NCBI RefSeq assembly: GCF_005860765.1
Contig: NZ_VCEI01000030.1
Coordinates: 124,001-188,000 of the forward strand
Length of the DNA stretch: 64,000 nucleotides
Origin: Dyadobacter sediminis
Lineage (GTDB): Bacteria; Bacteroidota; Bacteroidia; Cytophagales; Spirosomataceae
Direction: 5' to 3'
Shown: positions 53,687 through 63,410 of the stretch, in pieces
Layout of the letters: the number at the start of each line of letters is the position of its first letter
Position numbering within the stretch: the stretch's first letter is position 1
Position numbers and translations under genes: made by a program
The notes under the pieces: generated by a model
What the model saw: the letters and a program-made list of their open reading frames with translations, nothing else
What the model was told of the DNA's origin: nothing
Databases searched by the model: none

Positions 53687-53974
53687 AAACCGGGTCGTAA
53701 TGTTGAACAGCTGAACATCTTTAACGTCAAAGTACCTGAAAAGAACAGATACCGGACAAAAATGCTTTGATTTTGCAAAAATACACTTTTTTCTCTTTTG
53801 CCAGCTTCCGAATCCCTGGTCACCATGTGTTACAAAACAGATGGAAAGAAAGCCGAATTCAAAATAGAAATCCTGAACACGAAGCATTTTGATCCTACTG
53901 ACAAATGATTGGAACAGAAATGCACAAGAATTCCTGCGATGCTATTCAGACGAAAAAAAAGGAATTCTGAATGG

Positions 53975-54976
53975 CTAATACCATTTTTTCATCAACCCCG
54001 TCATATAAAGGTCATAGCCTCCCTTTCCGCCGGGCCTGTCTGACGAGAAAATCATCAAATGATAATTGAAGTTATCCATTGTTGGTAAAATAGGCCGGTA
54101 TTCATTGTAGGAAGTATTGATCCGCTTTCCGGCATTCACAGGCGCGCCCCATTTTCCGTTTTGAAAAGTTGCATAATAAATGTCGTGACCACCTTCGCCG
54201 CCGGGCCTGTCCGACACAAACACCATTGTTCCATCATGAAAGGAAGGGCACTTATCATCGTACGGACTTGACAACTCTTCCACTTTACGCAGTTTGTAGG
54301 ATTTGGGATGAAGAAGACTTTCAGGTGTGACTTGCTCACTTTCTGCTCTTGGAATGCTGAGCTCGTAAATGTCGAAGTTGCCTTCACGGTTTGAGCTGAA
54401 ATATATTTTGTCTCCGAGATAGGAAAAGCTGGGATAACCGTCATCTTTGGAAGAATTCAGAATGTCAAAATCATAAGGTCCTTCCATGCCATTGCTGCTG
54501 TTCCGCAAGTATTTGATCTGCATGTCACCTTTGGAATCATCGGCATAAAACAGAAAGAAATTCCTTTCCGTTGTAATACCCTGAATATCCCGGTCAAAAA
54601 GCAAAGTCTTGGGCCCGTATACGTTGAAATTGCCGTTTGCTCGGTTGATCATGCCTTCCAAGCCACCGTAGTCGGCAAATACGGCATCCTGCCATCCGCC
54701 GGACCTGTACATTTCTATGCCCAGTTGTTTGTCGTATTTAAACACCGCCCGGAAGTGCACAAGGTTAAAAACGTCTTTCCTGTCTCTCTTTGAGGAAAAT
54801 GTCAGGTAAGTTTGGCCGGATTTGTTATCGGGCAAGTCCGAATTGTAATCATCGAACTCCGAATTGAACTCATTCAGGCTGACTACTTCTTCCAGAAAGT
54901 CACCATCTCTTCTTCTGCCTACCTCAAATGGCCAGCAGCTCTGAAGCACCAATGCCAGGAATACAAATTTCCTCAT
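53975..54976 (-). CDS. Lipoprotein with WD40-like (PD40) beta-propeller repeats
   Basis: The 333-residue protein has a short lipoprotein signal (MRKFVFLALVLQSC, Cys14). Repeats typical of PD40 propellers follow: KIYFSSNREGNFDIYELSI, TMVFVSDRPGGEGGHDIYYA and LMIFSSDRPGGKGGYDLYMT. Propellers of this kind in Bacteroidota sit in the periplasm and are found near OmpA-like and TolB-like proteins; the ligand is unknown. Monocistronic. Confidence 0.82.
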   Translation of the reverse strand: MRKFVFLALVLQSCWPFEVGRRRDGDFLEEVVSLNEFNSEFDDYNSDLPDNKSGQTYLTFSSKRDRKDVFNLVHFRAVFKYDKQLGIEMYRSGGWQDAVFADYGGLEGMINRANGNFNVYGPKTLLFDRDIQGITTERNFFLFYADDSKGDMQIKYLRNSSNGMEGPYDFDILNSSKDDGYPSFSYLGDKIYFSSNREGNFDIYELSIPRAESEQVTPESLLHPKSYKLRKVEELSSPYDDKCPSFHDGTMVFVSDRPGGEGGHDIYYATFQNGKWGAPVNAGKRINTSYNEYRPILPTMDNFNYHLMIFSSDRPGGKGGYDLYMTGLMKKWY

Positions 54977-55423
54977 TTCAGATCTTTTTTTCAGAAGACT
55001 CCGGAATTGGTTATTTGGTTGCTACAAGAAAAACTTATTTCATTTTTAATAAGCCAATTTAAGAATTTCTTCAACTTAGCCTGCAAACAAAATATTTAAA
55101 AGCAGTTACAATTACTTCAAACTAATACATTTTCCGGAGCTGCAATCCTAACAATTTATGACTTGCATGCCATATACAATCCGTATGGTAAGTGAAAGCA
55201 CCCTCAGGATAAAAGTTGACCGTTCCTTCTGGTTTAAAATCTAATTTCAAGTCGGCTTTGTAATCGTAGGCAGTTCCGAATGTGATTGAATAATTGATCT
55301 TTCTTAACTGTTTCTGCCATTATTTTTTGGCTCCTCAAAGCTGACAGGAGATGCTGCGAAATGTTTGAGATCACCTATTAAGCAACTACTTCTGCAATAT
55401 TAGATAACCATCTATACCACACT
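54977..55423. other. Intergenic region, no gene supported
   Basis: About 450 bp. A 67-codon minus-strand frame without an ATG (55122-55319, ...YPEGAFTYHTDCIWHASHKLL...) may be a remnant. No terminator or RNA found. Confidence 0.35.
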
Positions 55424-56617
55424 ATGAAACAACTTCGCATTGCACTGATGGTGCTTTGTACCTGCATTGTCGGGCTTATGGTACAACAATATTTCTTCTG
55501 CCCGCGCTATCAGTTTAATACTGCTACGCCATTCCAGGGCACTATCATTCGTAATCCTTATGAGCTAATGAATTCCAAAAACTGGATTAAATGTAATTTT
55601 CACGCACATTCCAAATCATGGGGAGGTATCACAAACGGGCATGGTACCGCCCGGGACGTACACCAGGCTTACGAGAAGCTCCATTACGGTATGCATTGCG
55701 TATCCAATTACCATGATATTGATTCTTCAAATATCGATTCGGTTAATTATTTGTCAGCCTACGAACACGGCTATAATATCCAGAAAACGCATCAACTCGT
55801 GTTGGGAAGCCGCCATGTAGTATGGCTCGACTATATTTTCCCTCAAACAACTCATAACAAACAACATTTAATACAACGTCTTCGTGAGGCAAATACGGTA
55901 ACTATCCTGAATCATCCGGCTTTGCGCAAGGGCTACACGCCCGAAGACCTGACGCTGCTCACCGGTTACGACTGCATGGAAGTACTTAATCCATCGGCAA
56001 CTTCTACGGCTGAATGGGATGCAGCATTATCGGCTGGCCGGACAGCCTTCATTGCAGGTGATGACGACATTCATGATGTCATTGCGAAAAAAAGGCTTGG
56101 TACCCGGTGTACGTTTGTGAATGTTACTGCCAATTCCGGAGATGCTGTCATGCAGGCATTGAAAACAGGCAACAGCTATGGTGTTATCATCAGCGAAACA
56201 CAGCATTATGACTCCATACCTCAGCTCCGCAGCCTTACTGTAAATCACGATAGCATTCAAATTGAAATGAGTGCTCCTGCTCAATGCGCCAGCCTTACAG
56301 GACAAAATGGAAATGTACTACATACTATTGAAAACACGAATAGAATAAGTTATCGGATAAAACCGCAAGACCATTATGCACGTGCAACTTTTAAATACAG
56401 TAATGGTACAACAATTTTTCTCAATCCTGTTTACTACTCCTCGCCTATAGGCGCAATGATTCCGCCTTTTCACAGGAAAGTAAATGAAACTACTTTTTTC
56501 AGAATACTGGGAGTTTGTGCAATGGTGTTATGGATCATATTGTGCAAATGGTGGCTATCGCCCAAACCTCCCCGGCATAAAGGCTGGGTAAAACATACCA
56601 TGATGATCACGTTCTGA
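55424..56617 (+). CDS. Membrane-anchored PHP-domain protein
   Basis: The 397-residue protein has an N-terminal anchor (residues 5-25) and a C-terminal helix (ILGVCAMVLWIILCKWW). Between them is a PHP-like metal-dependent phosphoesterase domain: KCNFHAHSKSWGG gives the first His pair, CVSNYHDIDSS the next, and ILNHPALRKGY and AGDDDIHD late ligands. The substrate is unknown. It is 11 bp before a GT39 gene, so a role in surface glycan or lipid-linked sugar metabolism is possible. Confidence 0.78.
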   Translation: MKQLRIALMVLCTCIVGLMVQQYFFCPRYQFNTATPFQGTIIRNPYELMNSKNWIKCNFHAHSKSWGGITNGHGTARDVHQAYEKLHYGMHCVSNYHDIDSSNIDSVNYLSAYEHGYNIQKTHQLVLGSRHVVWLDYIFPQTTHNKQHLIQRLREANTVTILNHPALRKGYTPEDLTLLTGYDCMEVLNPSATSTAEWDAALSAGRTAFIAGDDDIHDVIAKKRLGTRCTFVNVTANSGDAVMQALKTGNSYGVIISETQHYDSIPQLRSLTVNHDSIQIEMSAPAQCASLTGQNGNVLHTIENTNRISYRIKPQDHYARATFKYSNGTTIFLNPVYYSSPIGAMIPPFHRKVNETTFFRILGVCAMVLWIILCKWWLSPKPPRHKGWVKHTMMITF

Positions 56618-56627
56618 AAAACAGCAT

Positions 56628-58184
56628 ATGGCTTTACTTAGCTTCTCAAAAAGACCATTGTTGCAATTAATTCTGGCGACTACAGTTATTCGTTGCCTTG
56701 TTGCTCACCTGATCAATCTTGGCAATGATGAAGTTTACTATTTTACGTACGCTGTACTTCCAGATTGGAATCATTTCGACCACCCACCTCTCATCGGCAT
56801 TTTTATTCGCATTTTCACCATTAACCTGAATGCCATCAATGAACTGATGATCAGACTGCCGGGCATTGTCGGCGCTGCCATTAACACATGGCTTATCGCG
56901 CAATGTGGTCACCATATCAAAAATGTACGAACCGGCATTATTGCTGCGATCTTGTATAATACATCCATTTACACAAGCATAATAGCTGGTATTTTCATCC
57001 TTCCGGATTCTGTTCAGCTCGTCTTCTGGCTGGCGGCTTTGTATTCGATGCTGAGGTGCACAGGCACAGATAAGGCCGCGGTTTCCCAAAAACATCTTTT
57101 ACTGATTGGACTTTGGACAGGACTTGCCATAATGAGCAAGGTACACGGAGCATTTCTGTGGATTGGATTCCTTGCATTTCTTGCAGCACGAAAACAGGAA
57201 TCGCTCAGAAATCCGTATTTATATGCATCTCTGTTCCTGACGCTCCTTCTTATTTCACCAATTCTTTTCTGGAACATCAACAATGACTTTATTACATTGC
57301 GATTTCATAGTGAGCGGGTTGTTATTACTGATCATGGAATCAATTTTAAATCTTTCTTCCGCACAACCATCGGACAAATCCTGTACGCCAATCCCGTACA
57401 TATTGTCCTCTTCGTCATGGCAGGCAAAGCAATTGCCCGCAAACAGACTTTTCTGACTGCACCTTATATGGGCCTGCTGCTATGGTCCGGCATTCCAATT
57501 ATTATATGCACGATCGTGCTATCGCTTTTTCGCGATACACTTCCGCATTGGAGCGGCCCGGGCTTTATAGCCTTTATGTTAATGGCTGCCGCTTGGCTGG
57601 AAGAACGAGCTGCTATGCCCTTTTATCACCGGCTGATTAATAGCTGCATAGGTTTCATGGTTTTTGTTTTTATTGCCGGACCGTTGCTTGTTCGCTGTTA
57701 TCCCGGCACGATGAGCCCTAGAAAATTTCCTCAAACCGGCTCAGGTGATGCCACACTGGATATTTACGGTTGGGATCAGCTTTTGCCTGCATTTGAAAAA
57801 ATCAGGAATGATGACATTCGACGAGTAACAATGAGTCCGCAGGCTCCCTTGCTGGTCCACAAATGGTTTCCTGGTGCACATATTTACTATTATGTTGCTT
57901 ATCCTCTTCAAATGCGGCTTGTAGGTGGCGGTAATATCCATGACTTGCATCAGTTTTGCTGGCTTAATCGGTCTTATGGCCATGTTGCCACTGGCACTAA
58001 CGCTTGGCTTATTGTTCCTTCCAACTATTTTACAGATCCTGTCAAGCAATATGCAGGCCAATTTAAATCTATTGAAAAAGCAGGTACCATTACGCAGCGG
58101 CGAGGCGGCCGAATTGCACGCTACTGGTTTGTATACCGTCTCAAACATGCAACACAGCGCATAGGCTGTAATATAAGCATCTAG
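56628..58184 (+). CDS. GT39-type membrane glycosyltransferase (PMT/ArnT-like)
   Basis: The 518-residue protein has about ten membrane helices. The first loop has NLGNDEVYYFTYAVLPDWNHFDHPPL, the DE-containing catalytic loop of ArnT/PMT enzymes, which move a sugar from a polyprenyl carrier to a lipid or protein outside the inner membrane. The acceptor here is unknown. Follows the PHP gene by 11 bp. Confidence 0.87.
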   Translation: MALLSFSKRPLLQLILATTVIRCLVAHLINLGNDEVYYFTYAVLPDWNHFDHPPLIGIFIRIFTINLNAINELMIRLPGIVGAAINTWLIAQCGHHIKNVRTGIIAAILYNTSIYTSIIAGIFILPDSVQLVFWLAALYSMLRCTGTDKAAVSQKHLLLIGLWTGLAIMSKVHGAFLWIGFLAFLAARKQESLRNPYLYASLFLTLLLISPILFWNINNDFITLRFHSERVVITDHGINFKSFFRTTIGQILYANPVHIVLFVMAGKAIARKQTFLTAPYMGLLLWSGIPIIICTIVLSLFRDTLPHWSGPGFIAFMLMAAAWLEERAAMPFYHRLINSCIGFMVFVFIAGPLLVRCYPGTMSPRKFPQTGSGDATLDIYGWDQLLPAFEKIRNDDIRRVTMSPQAPLLVHKWFPGAHIYYYVAYPLQMRLVGGGNIHDLHQFCWLNRSYGHVATGTNAWLIVPSNYFTDPVKQYAGQFKSIEKAGTITQRRGGRIARYWFVYRLKHATQRIGCNISI

Positions 58185-58426
58185 TTATGCATGAGGCATT
58201 AGCAAATAATTTTGGAAGCGAACTAATATATTCAGGATTGACAAACTATTAACTTAGAATGGAAATTTACTTTCACCACCCTTGAAATCAGTATATTTCT
58301 ACCCGCAAGTTCTTACGTATTCAGGTTTTTGGCGGATATTAAATGAATAGTTCGCTGCTTAATAGCACATCTGAAAATGATTTGCTTATTTTACTGATTT
58401 TGAAACAATAATCCGTTTTGTCCTAC

Positions 58427-59161
58427 ATGCAGCTATCAGACAATATCAAAGATTCATATTCCAGTCAATATGATGAAAATTCAGTAAAATGGCGTAATAC
58501 CGGAGCTCGTTACAAAGCACTCAATATTGTAGCGCTTTCCAAATCAATCCGTTTTAAAAATGTCCTTGAAGTTGGCGCGGGTGAGGGAAGTATCCTGAAC
58601 TGGCTGTCGCAATGGAACTTTTGTGAAGACCTGAACTGCATTGAGATTTCTGAAAGTGGCATCGAGCTGATCAAATCCAAGAATATCAAAAATCTTAAAG
58701 ACGTACTTTTATTTGACGGATACCAGATTCCATATCCGGATAATCACTTCGACCTTGTCATCTGCTCGCATGTTCTGGAGCATGTCGAACATGAAAGAAT
58801 GTTGTTGAGAGAAATCAAGCGTGTGTCCAAATATCAGATTTTTGAAGTACCCATTGATTTTTCATTTTATGTGGACCGGAAACTCAATCACTTTCTGGCA
58901 TATGGCCATATCAATATCTATACGCCATCGCTGTTCCGGTTCTTGCTGAAATCTGAAAACTTTGAGGTACAGAACGATATAAATTATCTGTATGATGATG
59001 AGGTTCTGGAACTCTTATACAAAAAGAAGAATTCGGCCTTTTATATGACAAAAATCAAATATGCTGTTTTGAGCATGATCCCTTATTTAAGAGGAATCAA
59101 ACCCAGTTCCTATGCCGTGCTGACCCGTAAAACAGACAAAAACCTTTCTATTTTCAAGTAA
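58427..59161 (+). CDS. Class I SAM-dependent methyltransferase
   Basis: The 244-residue protein (ATG 58427; TTG nine bp upstream is an alternative) has motif I VLEVGAGEGSILNWL, FDLVICSHVLEHVEHERM as motif IV, and a post-motif LREIKRVSKYQIFEVP. This pattern is common in methyltransferases acting on sugars, lipids or small molecules; the substrate is not evident. Downstream of GT39 by 240 bp. Confidence 0.85.
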   Translation: MQLSDNIKDSYSSQYDENSVKWRNTGARYKALNIVALSKSIRFKNVLEVGAGEGSILNWLSQWNFCEDLNCIEISESGIELIKSKNIKNLKDVLLFDGYQIPYPDNHFDLVICSHVLEHVEHERMLLREIKRVSKYQIFEVPIDFSFYVDRKLNHFLAYGHINIYTPSLFRFLLKSENFEVQNDINYLYDDEVLELLYKKKNSAFYMTKIKYAVLSMIPYLRGIKPSSYAVLTRKTDKNLSIFK

Positions 59162-59419
59162 ATTTCCCTGACTGCCTGAGTTCTGATTTTTCAGGGTAGC
59201 GTACAAGTCCTTCATAACACACATCTTGCCTGAACATAGTAAATTCCCTGAGCCGGATTGTCCATTATAAAGCATTGCAAAGGGCTTAACGTGTAGTTTC
59301 AAGACGATTTCAGTATAATTCCGTATTTCAAAAATGTTGAATGCTGAATGTTTAATTCTTCCATATTAAATGTTCAGAAGCAGGCTATTGATTATGCTAC
59401 TACTTAAACTCAATTTCAT

Positions 59420-61651
59420 ATGAAGAAAATTGCTCTACTCTTTTTTATCTGTTTCTTTGCTAAACACGCCAACGCCCAGTCTTGTCAGGCTCCTTCCTTT
59501 ACCAGCCAGCAACAAATTGATGATTTTAAAATACAAAATCCGGCTTGCAAGATAATTTCAGGAAATGTATTAATTAGCGGCATTGACATTACAAATCTGA
59601 ACGGCCTTTCAGAAATCACTGCTATTCACGGAAATCTTACGATTGCAAATAATGAATTTCTTGCCAATCTGATTGGATTAGGATCACTTGCAAGCGTAGA
59701 AGGCCGGTTAACTATTTCTGATAATCCTTCCTTGCGAGATGTAAATGGCCTGGAATCCCTCCGACTCTTAGAGAACGGGATTAATGTTGTAAGTAATCAG
59801 GTATTGACAAACTTTTCCGGCTTAAAGTCAATTTCCAATGTTGGGCCTTATCTCCGGATTGTTTACAATCCTTCTTTAACAAGCATTGACGCATTCAGTA
59901 AAATCACGACGGTTACCGATTTTTTGTCCGTGGGAGGAAATGACATGCTGGAAAGCTTGTCCGGACTGGAAAACATAACGGTAGCAAGAGAGGTTTCCAT
60001 TTCATTGAACAATAGGCTCCGGAATCTCAACGGACTGCGATCCCTGACAAAAACCACCGGTTATTTATACATTGGCAGCAATCCCATGTTGACCGATTTA
60101 CAGGGATTGAATAATCTGAAATCCGTTTCCAATTACTTTGAAATAAACAGTAATAATGGACTTACTTCTTTAAACGGATTGGATAACCTTACTACTGCTG
60201 ATGCCCTGGTCATTCACGATTCGAAGAACTTGTCTGCTTGTTCCGTCAAGGCAATCTGCTCCATTCTCAGCAACAATCCAGAGGGTATCGGCGTATATTC
60301 CAATGCATCCGGCTGTAATTCAACTGAAGAAGTAGCATATTATTGCTCTACGCCGACAGCTCCGGTCCGGATCAATGCAGGCGGAGGCACTTTTACTACT
60401 GCTACAAAAAAGGTGTTCAGCGCAGATCAGTACTATGCAGGCATTGACCGCATCAGTACCGCTGTAAGCGGTGACATTCTCAACACATCCAATGACCCGC
60501 TTTACCAGACGGCACGCTGTTCGCCTGCTTTCAGCTACAACATTCCGGTTGCGAACGGCGAAGTAAGCGTATACCTGCACTTTGCCGAGACTTATTATGG
60601 CGCTCCGGGCAAGAAAGGCGGAGCAGGCAGCAGACTATTTCACGTCAACATGGAAGGTGTCCGCAAACTGACCAATTATGATATTTTTGCCAAAGCCGGC
60701 GGAGCCATGCGCGCCACGGCAGAAACTTTTACAGTTAATGTAACAGACGGTATGCTCAATATTGATTTTCTTACCGGAGCAGCGGATCTTCCAAGAGTCT
60801 CAGCCATTGAAGTGATTAAGACAGGCCTCACTTTGCAACCCAATGCGGATGCTTACATCCGTGACGGCATTTACAACAATACCAATTACGGCTCTGAAAG
60901 TAATCTGGACATCAAGAATACAGTCGGTGAACTTTCGCCAAAGCGTTCATCGTATCTCCGATTTCAGCTGCCGGCAAATACGGGTATAACTTCTGCCAAA
61001 TTGCGTGTTTATGGCCATAATCATGAAAATAACAAGGACATTTCTGTACATGCGTACGGAGTAGATGACGATAGCTGGACAGAGTATGGCATTGTCAGAA
61101 GCAATGCCCCGGTGGTATCAACGCTTTCACTGGGTTATGTTGCTGTCAACAGTGTTTACAAATATTATGAAATAGATGTCAGCAGTTATGTAAAAGCACA
61201 GCAGCAGGCGGGTGATGCGCAAGTAAGTTTTCTCTTGGCCGACCCGAACAACCGCAATACAAGAGTTGTGTTTAACAGCAAGGAAAACGTCTCCTTTCCG
61301 CCTCAGCTGTTCGTTCAGACTACTCCTGTTGTGAACAGCAATACCCGGTTAAATCAGGAAATAATAACTTTACAACCGGAAATACAGGATGATCAGGAAT
61401 CCACTGTTTATCCGAACCCGGTAAAGAAACAGTTTACAGTAGGAATTTCCATAAAGCACGCCGGCCGGATTTCCCTGGAACTGATTAATGAGTCCGGAAA
61501 AGGTTACGCGATTCCAGCTGCTGAAAATGCCAGAGCAGGAGAAAAAACCGATGTCGATATTTCCGGTCTTTCCCTGCATACAGGCATTTATCTTCTGAAA
61601 ATAAACTCGGATGCCACTACGGAAATTATTAAAGTACTGGTTGAGGAATAA
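59420..61651 (+). CDS. Secreted LRR-like/malectin/DNRLRE protein with T9SS domain
   Basis: The 743-residue protein has a signal peptide (MKKIALLFFICFFAKHANAQ). Residues 35-295 are repeats of the receptor-L type (SGNVLISGIDITNLNGL, NLTIANNEFLANLIGL and so on). Residues 312-460 resemble a malectin-like carbohydrate-binding domain (VRINAGGGTFT... VYLHFAETYYG). Residues 470-640 are a DNRLRE/CBM96-type domain (NADAYIRDGIYNNTNYG... SSYLRFQLP). The end (VYPNPVKKQFTV... GIYLLKINSDATTEIIKVLVEE) is a type A T9SS sorting domain. Likely binds polysaccharide on or near the cell surface. Stands alone before a bidirectional terminator. Confidence 0.8.
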   Translation: MKKIALLFFICFFAKHANAQSCQAPSFTSQQQIDDFKIQNPACKIISGNVLISGIDITNLNGLSEITAIHGNLTIANNEFLANLIGLGSLASVEGRLTISDNPSLRDVNGLESLRLLENGINVVSNQVLTNFSGLKSISNVGPYLRIVYNPSLTSIDAFSKITTVTDFLSVGGNDMLESLSGLENITVAREVSISLNNRLRNLNGLRSLTKTTGYLYIGSNPMLTDLQGLNNLKSVSNYFEINSNNGLTSLNGLDNLTTADALVIHDSKNLSACSVKAICSILSNNPEGIGVYSNASGCNSTEEVAYYCSTPTAPVRINAGGGTFTTATKKVFSADQYYAGIDRISTAVSGDILNTSNDPLYQTARCSPAFSYNIPVANGEVSVYLHFAETYYGAPGKKGGAGSRLFHVNMEGVRKLTNYDIFAKAGGAMRATAETFTVNVTDGMLNIDFLTGAADLPRVSAIEVIKTGLTLQPNADAYIRDGIYNNTNYGSESNLDIKNTVGELSPKRSSYLRFQLPANTGITSAKLRVYGHNHENNKDISVHAYGVDDDSWTEYGIVRSNAPVVSTLSLGYVAVNSVYKYYEIDVSSYVKAQQQAGDAQVSFLLADPNNRNTRVVFNSKENVSFPPQLFVQTTPVVNSNTRLNQEIITLQPEIQDDQESTVYPNPVKKQFTVGISIKHAGRISLELINESGKGYAIPAAENARAGEKTDVDISGLSLHTGIYLLKINSDATTEIIKVLVEE

Positions 61652-61704
61652 AGGGAAAAAGGAGGAAGGGGAAAAGGGAGGAAGGATCAAAAATCCATCA
61701 ATAA

Positions 61705-61740
61705 GAAAGCCGCTTATCTTTTACAGATAGCGGCTTTCCT
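61705..61740. terminator. Bidirectional terminator
   Basis: AAAGCCGCTTATCT (61705-61718) pairs with AGATAGCGGCTTT (61725-61737) with one bulge, between convergent genes, followed by a short T stretch. Confidence 0.7.
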
Positions 61741-61815
61741 GTTGATTCAATGCAGACAGGTTACAGATTTTACCTCGTCCAAAACCTTCCTCCCTCCTCC
61801 CCTGATCCTTCCAAA

Positions 61816-62199
61816 CTACTCCTTCACTCTCACTGCGCTGGCATCAAACATGCCGCTCATAACGGAGCCTTTCAGATGCGTGTCATCTACTTTTGCAAGG
61901 TCCAGGCTTACGTCGGTTCCTTGTGCGGTAAAATAAATCGTTATCTTATTTCCTTCTTCTACAATGCTTGTGATCGGTAATGCTTCCGGATTCTGGCCTG
62001 TCGGATCTTTGAGCTCGCCGGTGAGCTTGCCGTCTTTTCTGACAAGGTCCGTAACCAGTTTGGAATCTCCGTTTGGTGTTCCAACGACTGAAACTTCCCA
62101 TTTTCCTGCAAAGAAATCGTTTGAGGCGGCTGTTTGGGAGTAGCTTTTGAAGACTACTGCCGTGAACAAAAAGATAAAAAGGATACTGGCTTTTTTCAT
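61816..62199 (-). CDS. Small secreted protein, beta-rich
   Basis: The 127-residue protein has a signal peptide ending FKSYSQ (about residue 22) and a mature part of beta strands (FFAGKWEVSVVGTP... LVTDLVRKDGKLTGELKD... NKITIYFTAQGTDVSLDLAKVDD). I do not recognise a named family; the shape recalls small lipocalin-like or DUF-type periplasmic proteins. Divergent from the Nudix regulator, with an inverted repeat between them that could control it. Confidence 0.7.
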   Translation of the reverse strand: MKKASILFIFLFTAVVFKSYSQTAASNDFFAGKWEVSVVGTPNGDSKLVTDLVRKDGKLTGELKDPTGQNPEALPITSIVEEGNKITIYFTAQGTDVSLDLAKVDDTHLKGSVMSGMFDASAVRVKE

Positions 62200-62365
62200 T
62201 GTTATGGTTGGTTAAATTGAAATGCTTCTTTCGGACTTATTTATATGCATGAATTGTTTTGCCAGCTATCATCCGGAAAATATCTTTCTGATTGCAAACG
62301 CCTTATATTATCGGTTTTCAGCAAGCCGTCTGTTATTGGCTGAACAAAGCTATTACTAATTTTAG

Positions 62366-62388
62366 TATTGTCTATAATTTAGACAATA
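62366..62388. promoter_or_regulatory. Perfect 9-bp inverted repeat, likely operator of the Nudix regulator
   Basis: TATTGTCTA, five bases (TAATT), then TAGACAATA, exact reverse complement. It lies 160 bp before the Nudix-regulator gene and 167 bp before the divergent small secreted protein gene. No U-run on either side, so it is not a terminator. A binding site for the dimeric regulator is the simplest reading. Confidence 0.6.
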
Positions 62389-62547
62389 AATATTTTTATA
62401 CTTTACATTCGCATTGTTCCATTGTCAGCAAAAGCGATGCAGCCGGTCAGGATGAATGCTGCAATTTTGACTTCCGGTACAGTTTTATCACCATGGCTGA
62501 CGAGGAAGAAAAATATTTGAACTAAATTCATTCTTTAAATTTGTCCT

Positions 62548-63273
62548 ATGCATCATCCCAGTGAACAGAACTACATTCAGCAGCTTTCCATTGATTGCGT
62601 CATATTCGGTTATCATGAAAAGCAACTGAAAGTGCTGGTTCCCAAACTTGATTTCAATGGAGATTTCTGGGCAGTACCGGGCGGTTTTGTTTATCAGAAT
62701 GAAGATATCGACGCTGCTGCCAACAGAATCCTTCAGGAACGGACCGGTATCTCGGAAATTTACCTGGAACAGTTTTACGTTTTTGGAAAAGCCGCCAGAA
62801 ACAGCCTGGAATTTATTGATAAACTGATTTCGCTCAATCCTGAAAGGCTGACCGGCAATGGCCTCAACCGGAAAGAATACGACTGGTTTACCCGGAGATT
62901 TGTTTCGGTCGGATACTATGCGCTTGTGGATATCAATAAAGTAACGCCTCAGAAAACGGATCTGGACGAGTCGATCAACTGGTATAACATAAAGGAACTT
63001 CCGGGCATGATCATGGATCATAACGCGATTGCTGCAAAAGCGCTGGATGCGCTACGGCTCAGTCTGGACGAAAAACTAATTGCTTTTAACCTGCTTCCGG
63101 AGACTTTCACCATGAAGGAAGTCCAGGAACTTTACGAAACGATTTTTGACAAGCCCTTTGCCCGGAATAATTTCCAGAAAAAAATTTTGGACCTGAACGT
63201 GCTGGAACGGCTGGACAAGAAATTTACAGGCGCAGCCAATAAAGCTCCGTTCCTGTACCGCATTAAAAAGTAA
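62548..63273 (+). CDS. NrtR/AraR-type Nudix-domain transcriptional regulator
   Basis: The 241-residue protein has an N-terminal Nudix domain and a C-terminal winged helix (FTMKEVQELYETIFDKPFARNNFQKKILDLNVLERL). The Nudix box reads GFVYQNEDIDAAANRILQERTGI; the RE and second Glu of the catalytic EE pair are replaced (RI, ER), so it probably binds its ligand rather than hydrolysing it. Relatives sense NAD breakdown products (NrtR) or sugars such as arabinose (AraR in Bacteroides). The sugar operon it would govern is not in view. Confidence 0.87.
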   Translation: MHHPSEQNYIQQLSIDCVIFGYHEKQLKVLVPKLDFNGDFWAVPGGFVYQNEDIDAAANRILQERTGISEIYLEQFYVFGKAARNSLEFIDKLISLNPERLTGNGLNRKEYDWFTRRFVSVGYYALVDINKVTPQKTDLDESINWYNIKELPGMIMDHNAIAAKALDALRLSLDEKLIAFNLLPETFTMKEVQELYETIFDKPFARNNFQKKILDLNVLERLDKKFTGAANKAPFLYRIKK

Positions 63274-63307
63274 TTTCTTTTAACGTCCGAAAGGGTTCTG
63301 CAACAAA

Positions 63308-63354
63308 AAAGGAGTGATTGAAAGAGTTTTTAAAACTCCCGCAATCACTCCTTT
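63308..63354 (-). terminator. Terminator between the Nudix regulator and the efflux gene
   Basis: AAAGGAGTGATTG (63308-63320) pairs with CAATCACTCCTTT (63342-63354); GAGTTTT/AAAACTC forms the inner arm. On the minus strand it runs into TTTTTTG. Confidence 0.75.
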
Positions 63355-63410
63355 CAACTGTATCTAAATAATTACCTGAAAGCAGTTATTTACAAAACAT
63401 GCCGGTGCCG

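Noticed and set aside
55122..55319. 67-codon minus-strand frame with no ATG (FKPEGTVNFYPEGAFTYHT...)
   Set aside because: Composition looks coding, but there is no start and the region around it is degenerate; possibly a remnant, not a gene I can support.
62536..62543. TAAATTTG before the Nudix regulator, resembling a -7 element
   Set aside because: It ends 4 bp before the ATG and would require leaderless transcription; the -33 TTTG is at a 16-nt spacing. Not strong enough to call.
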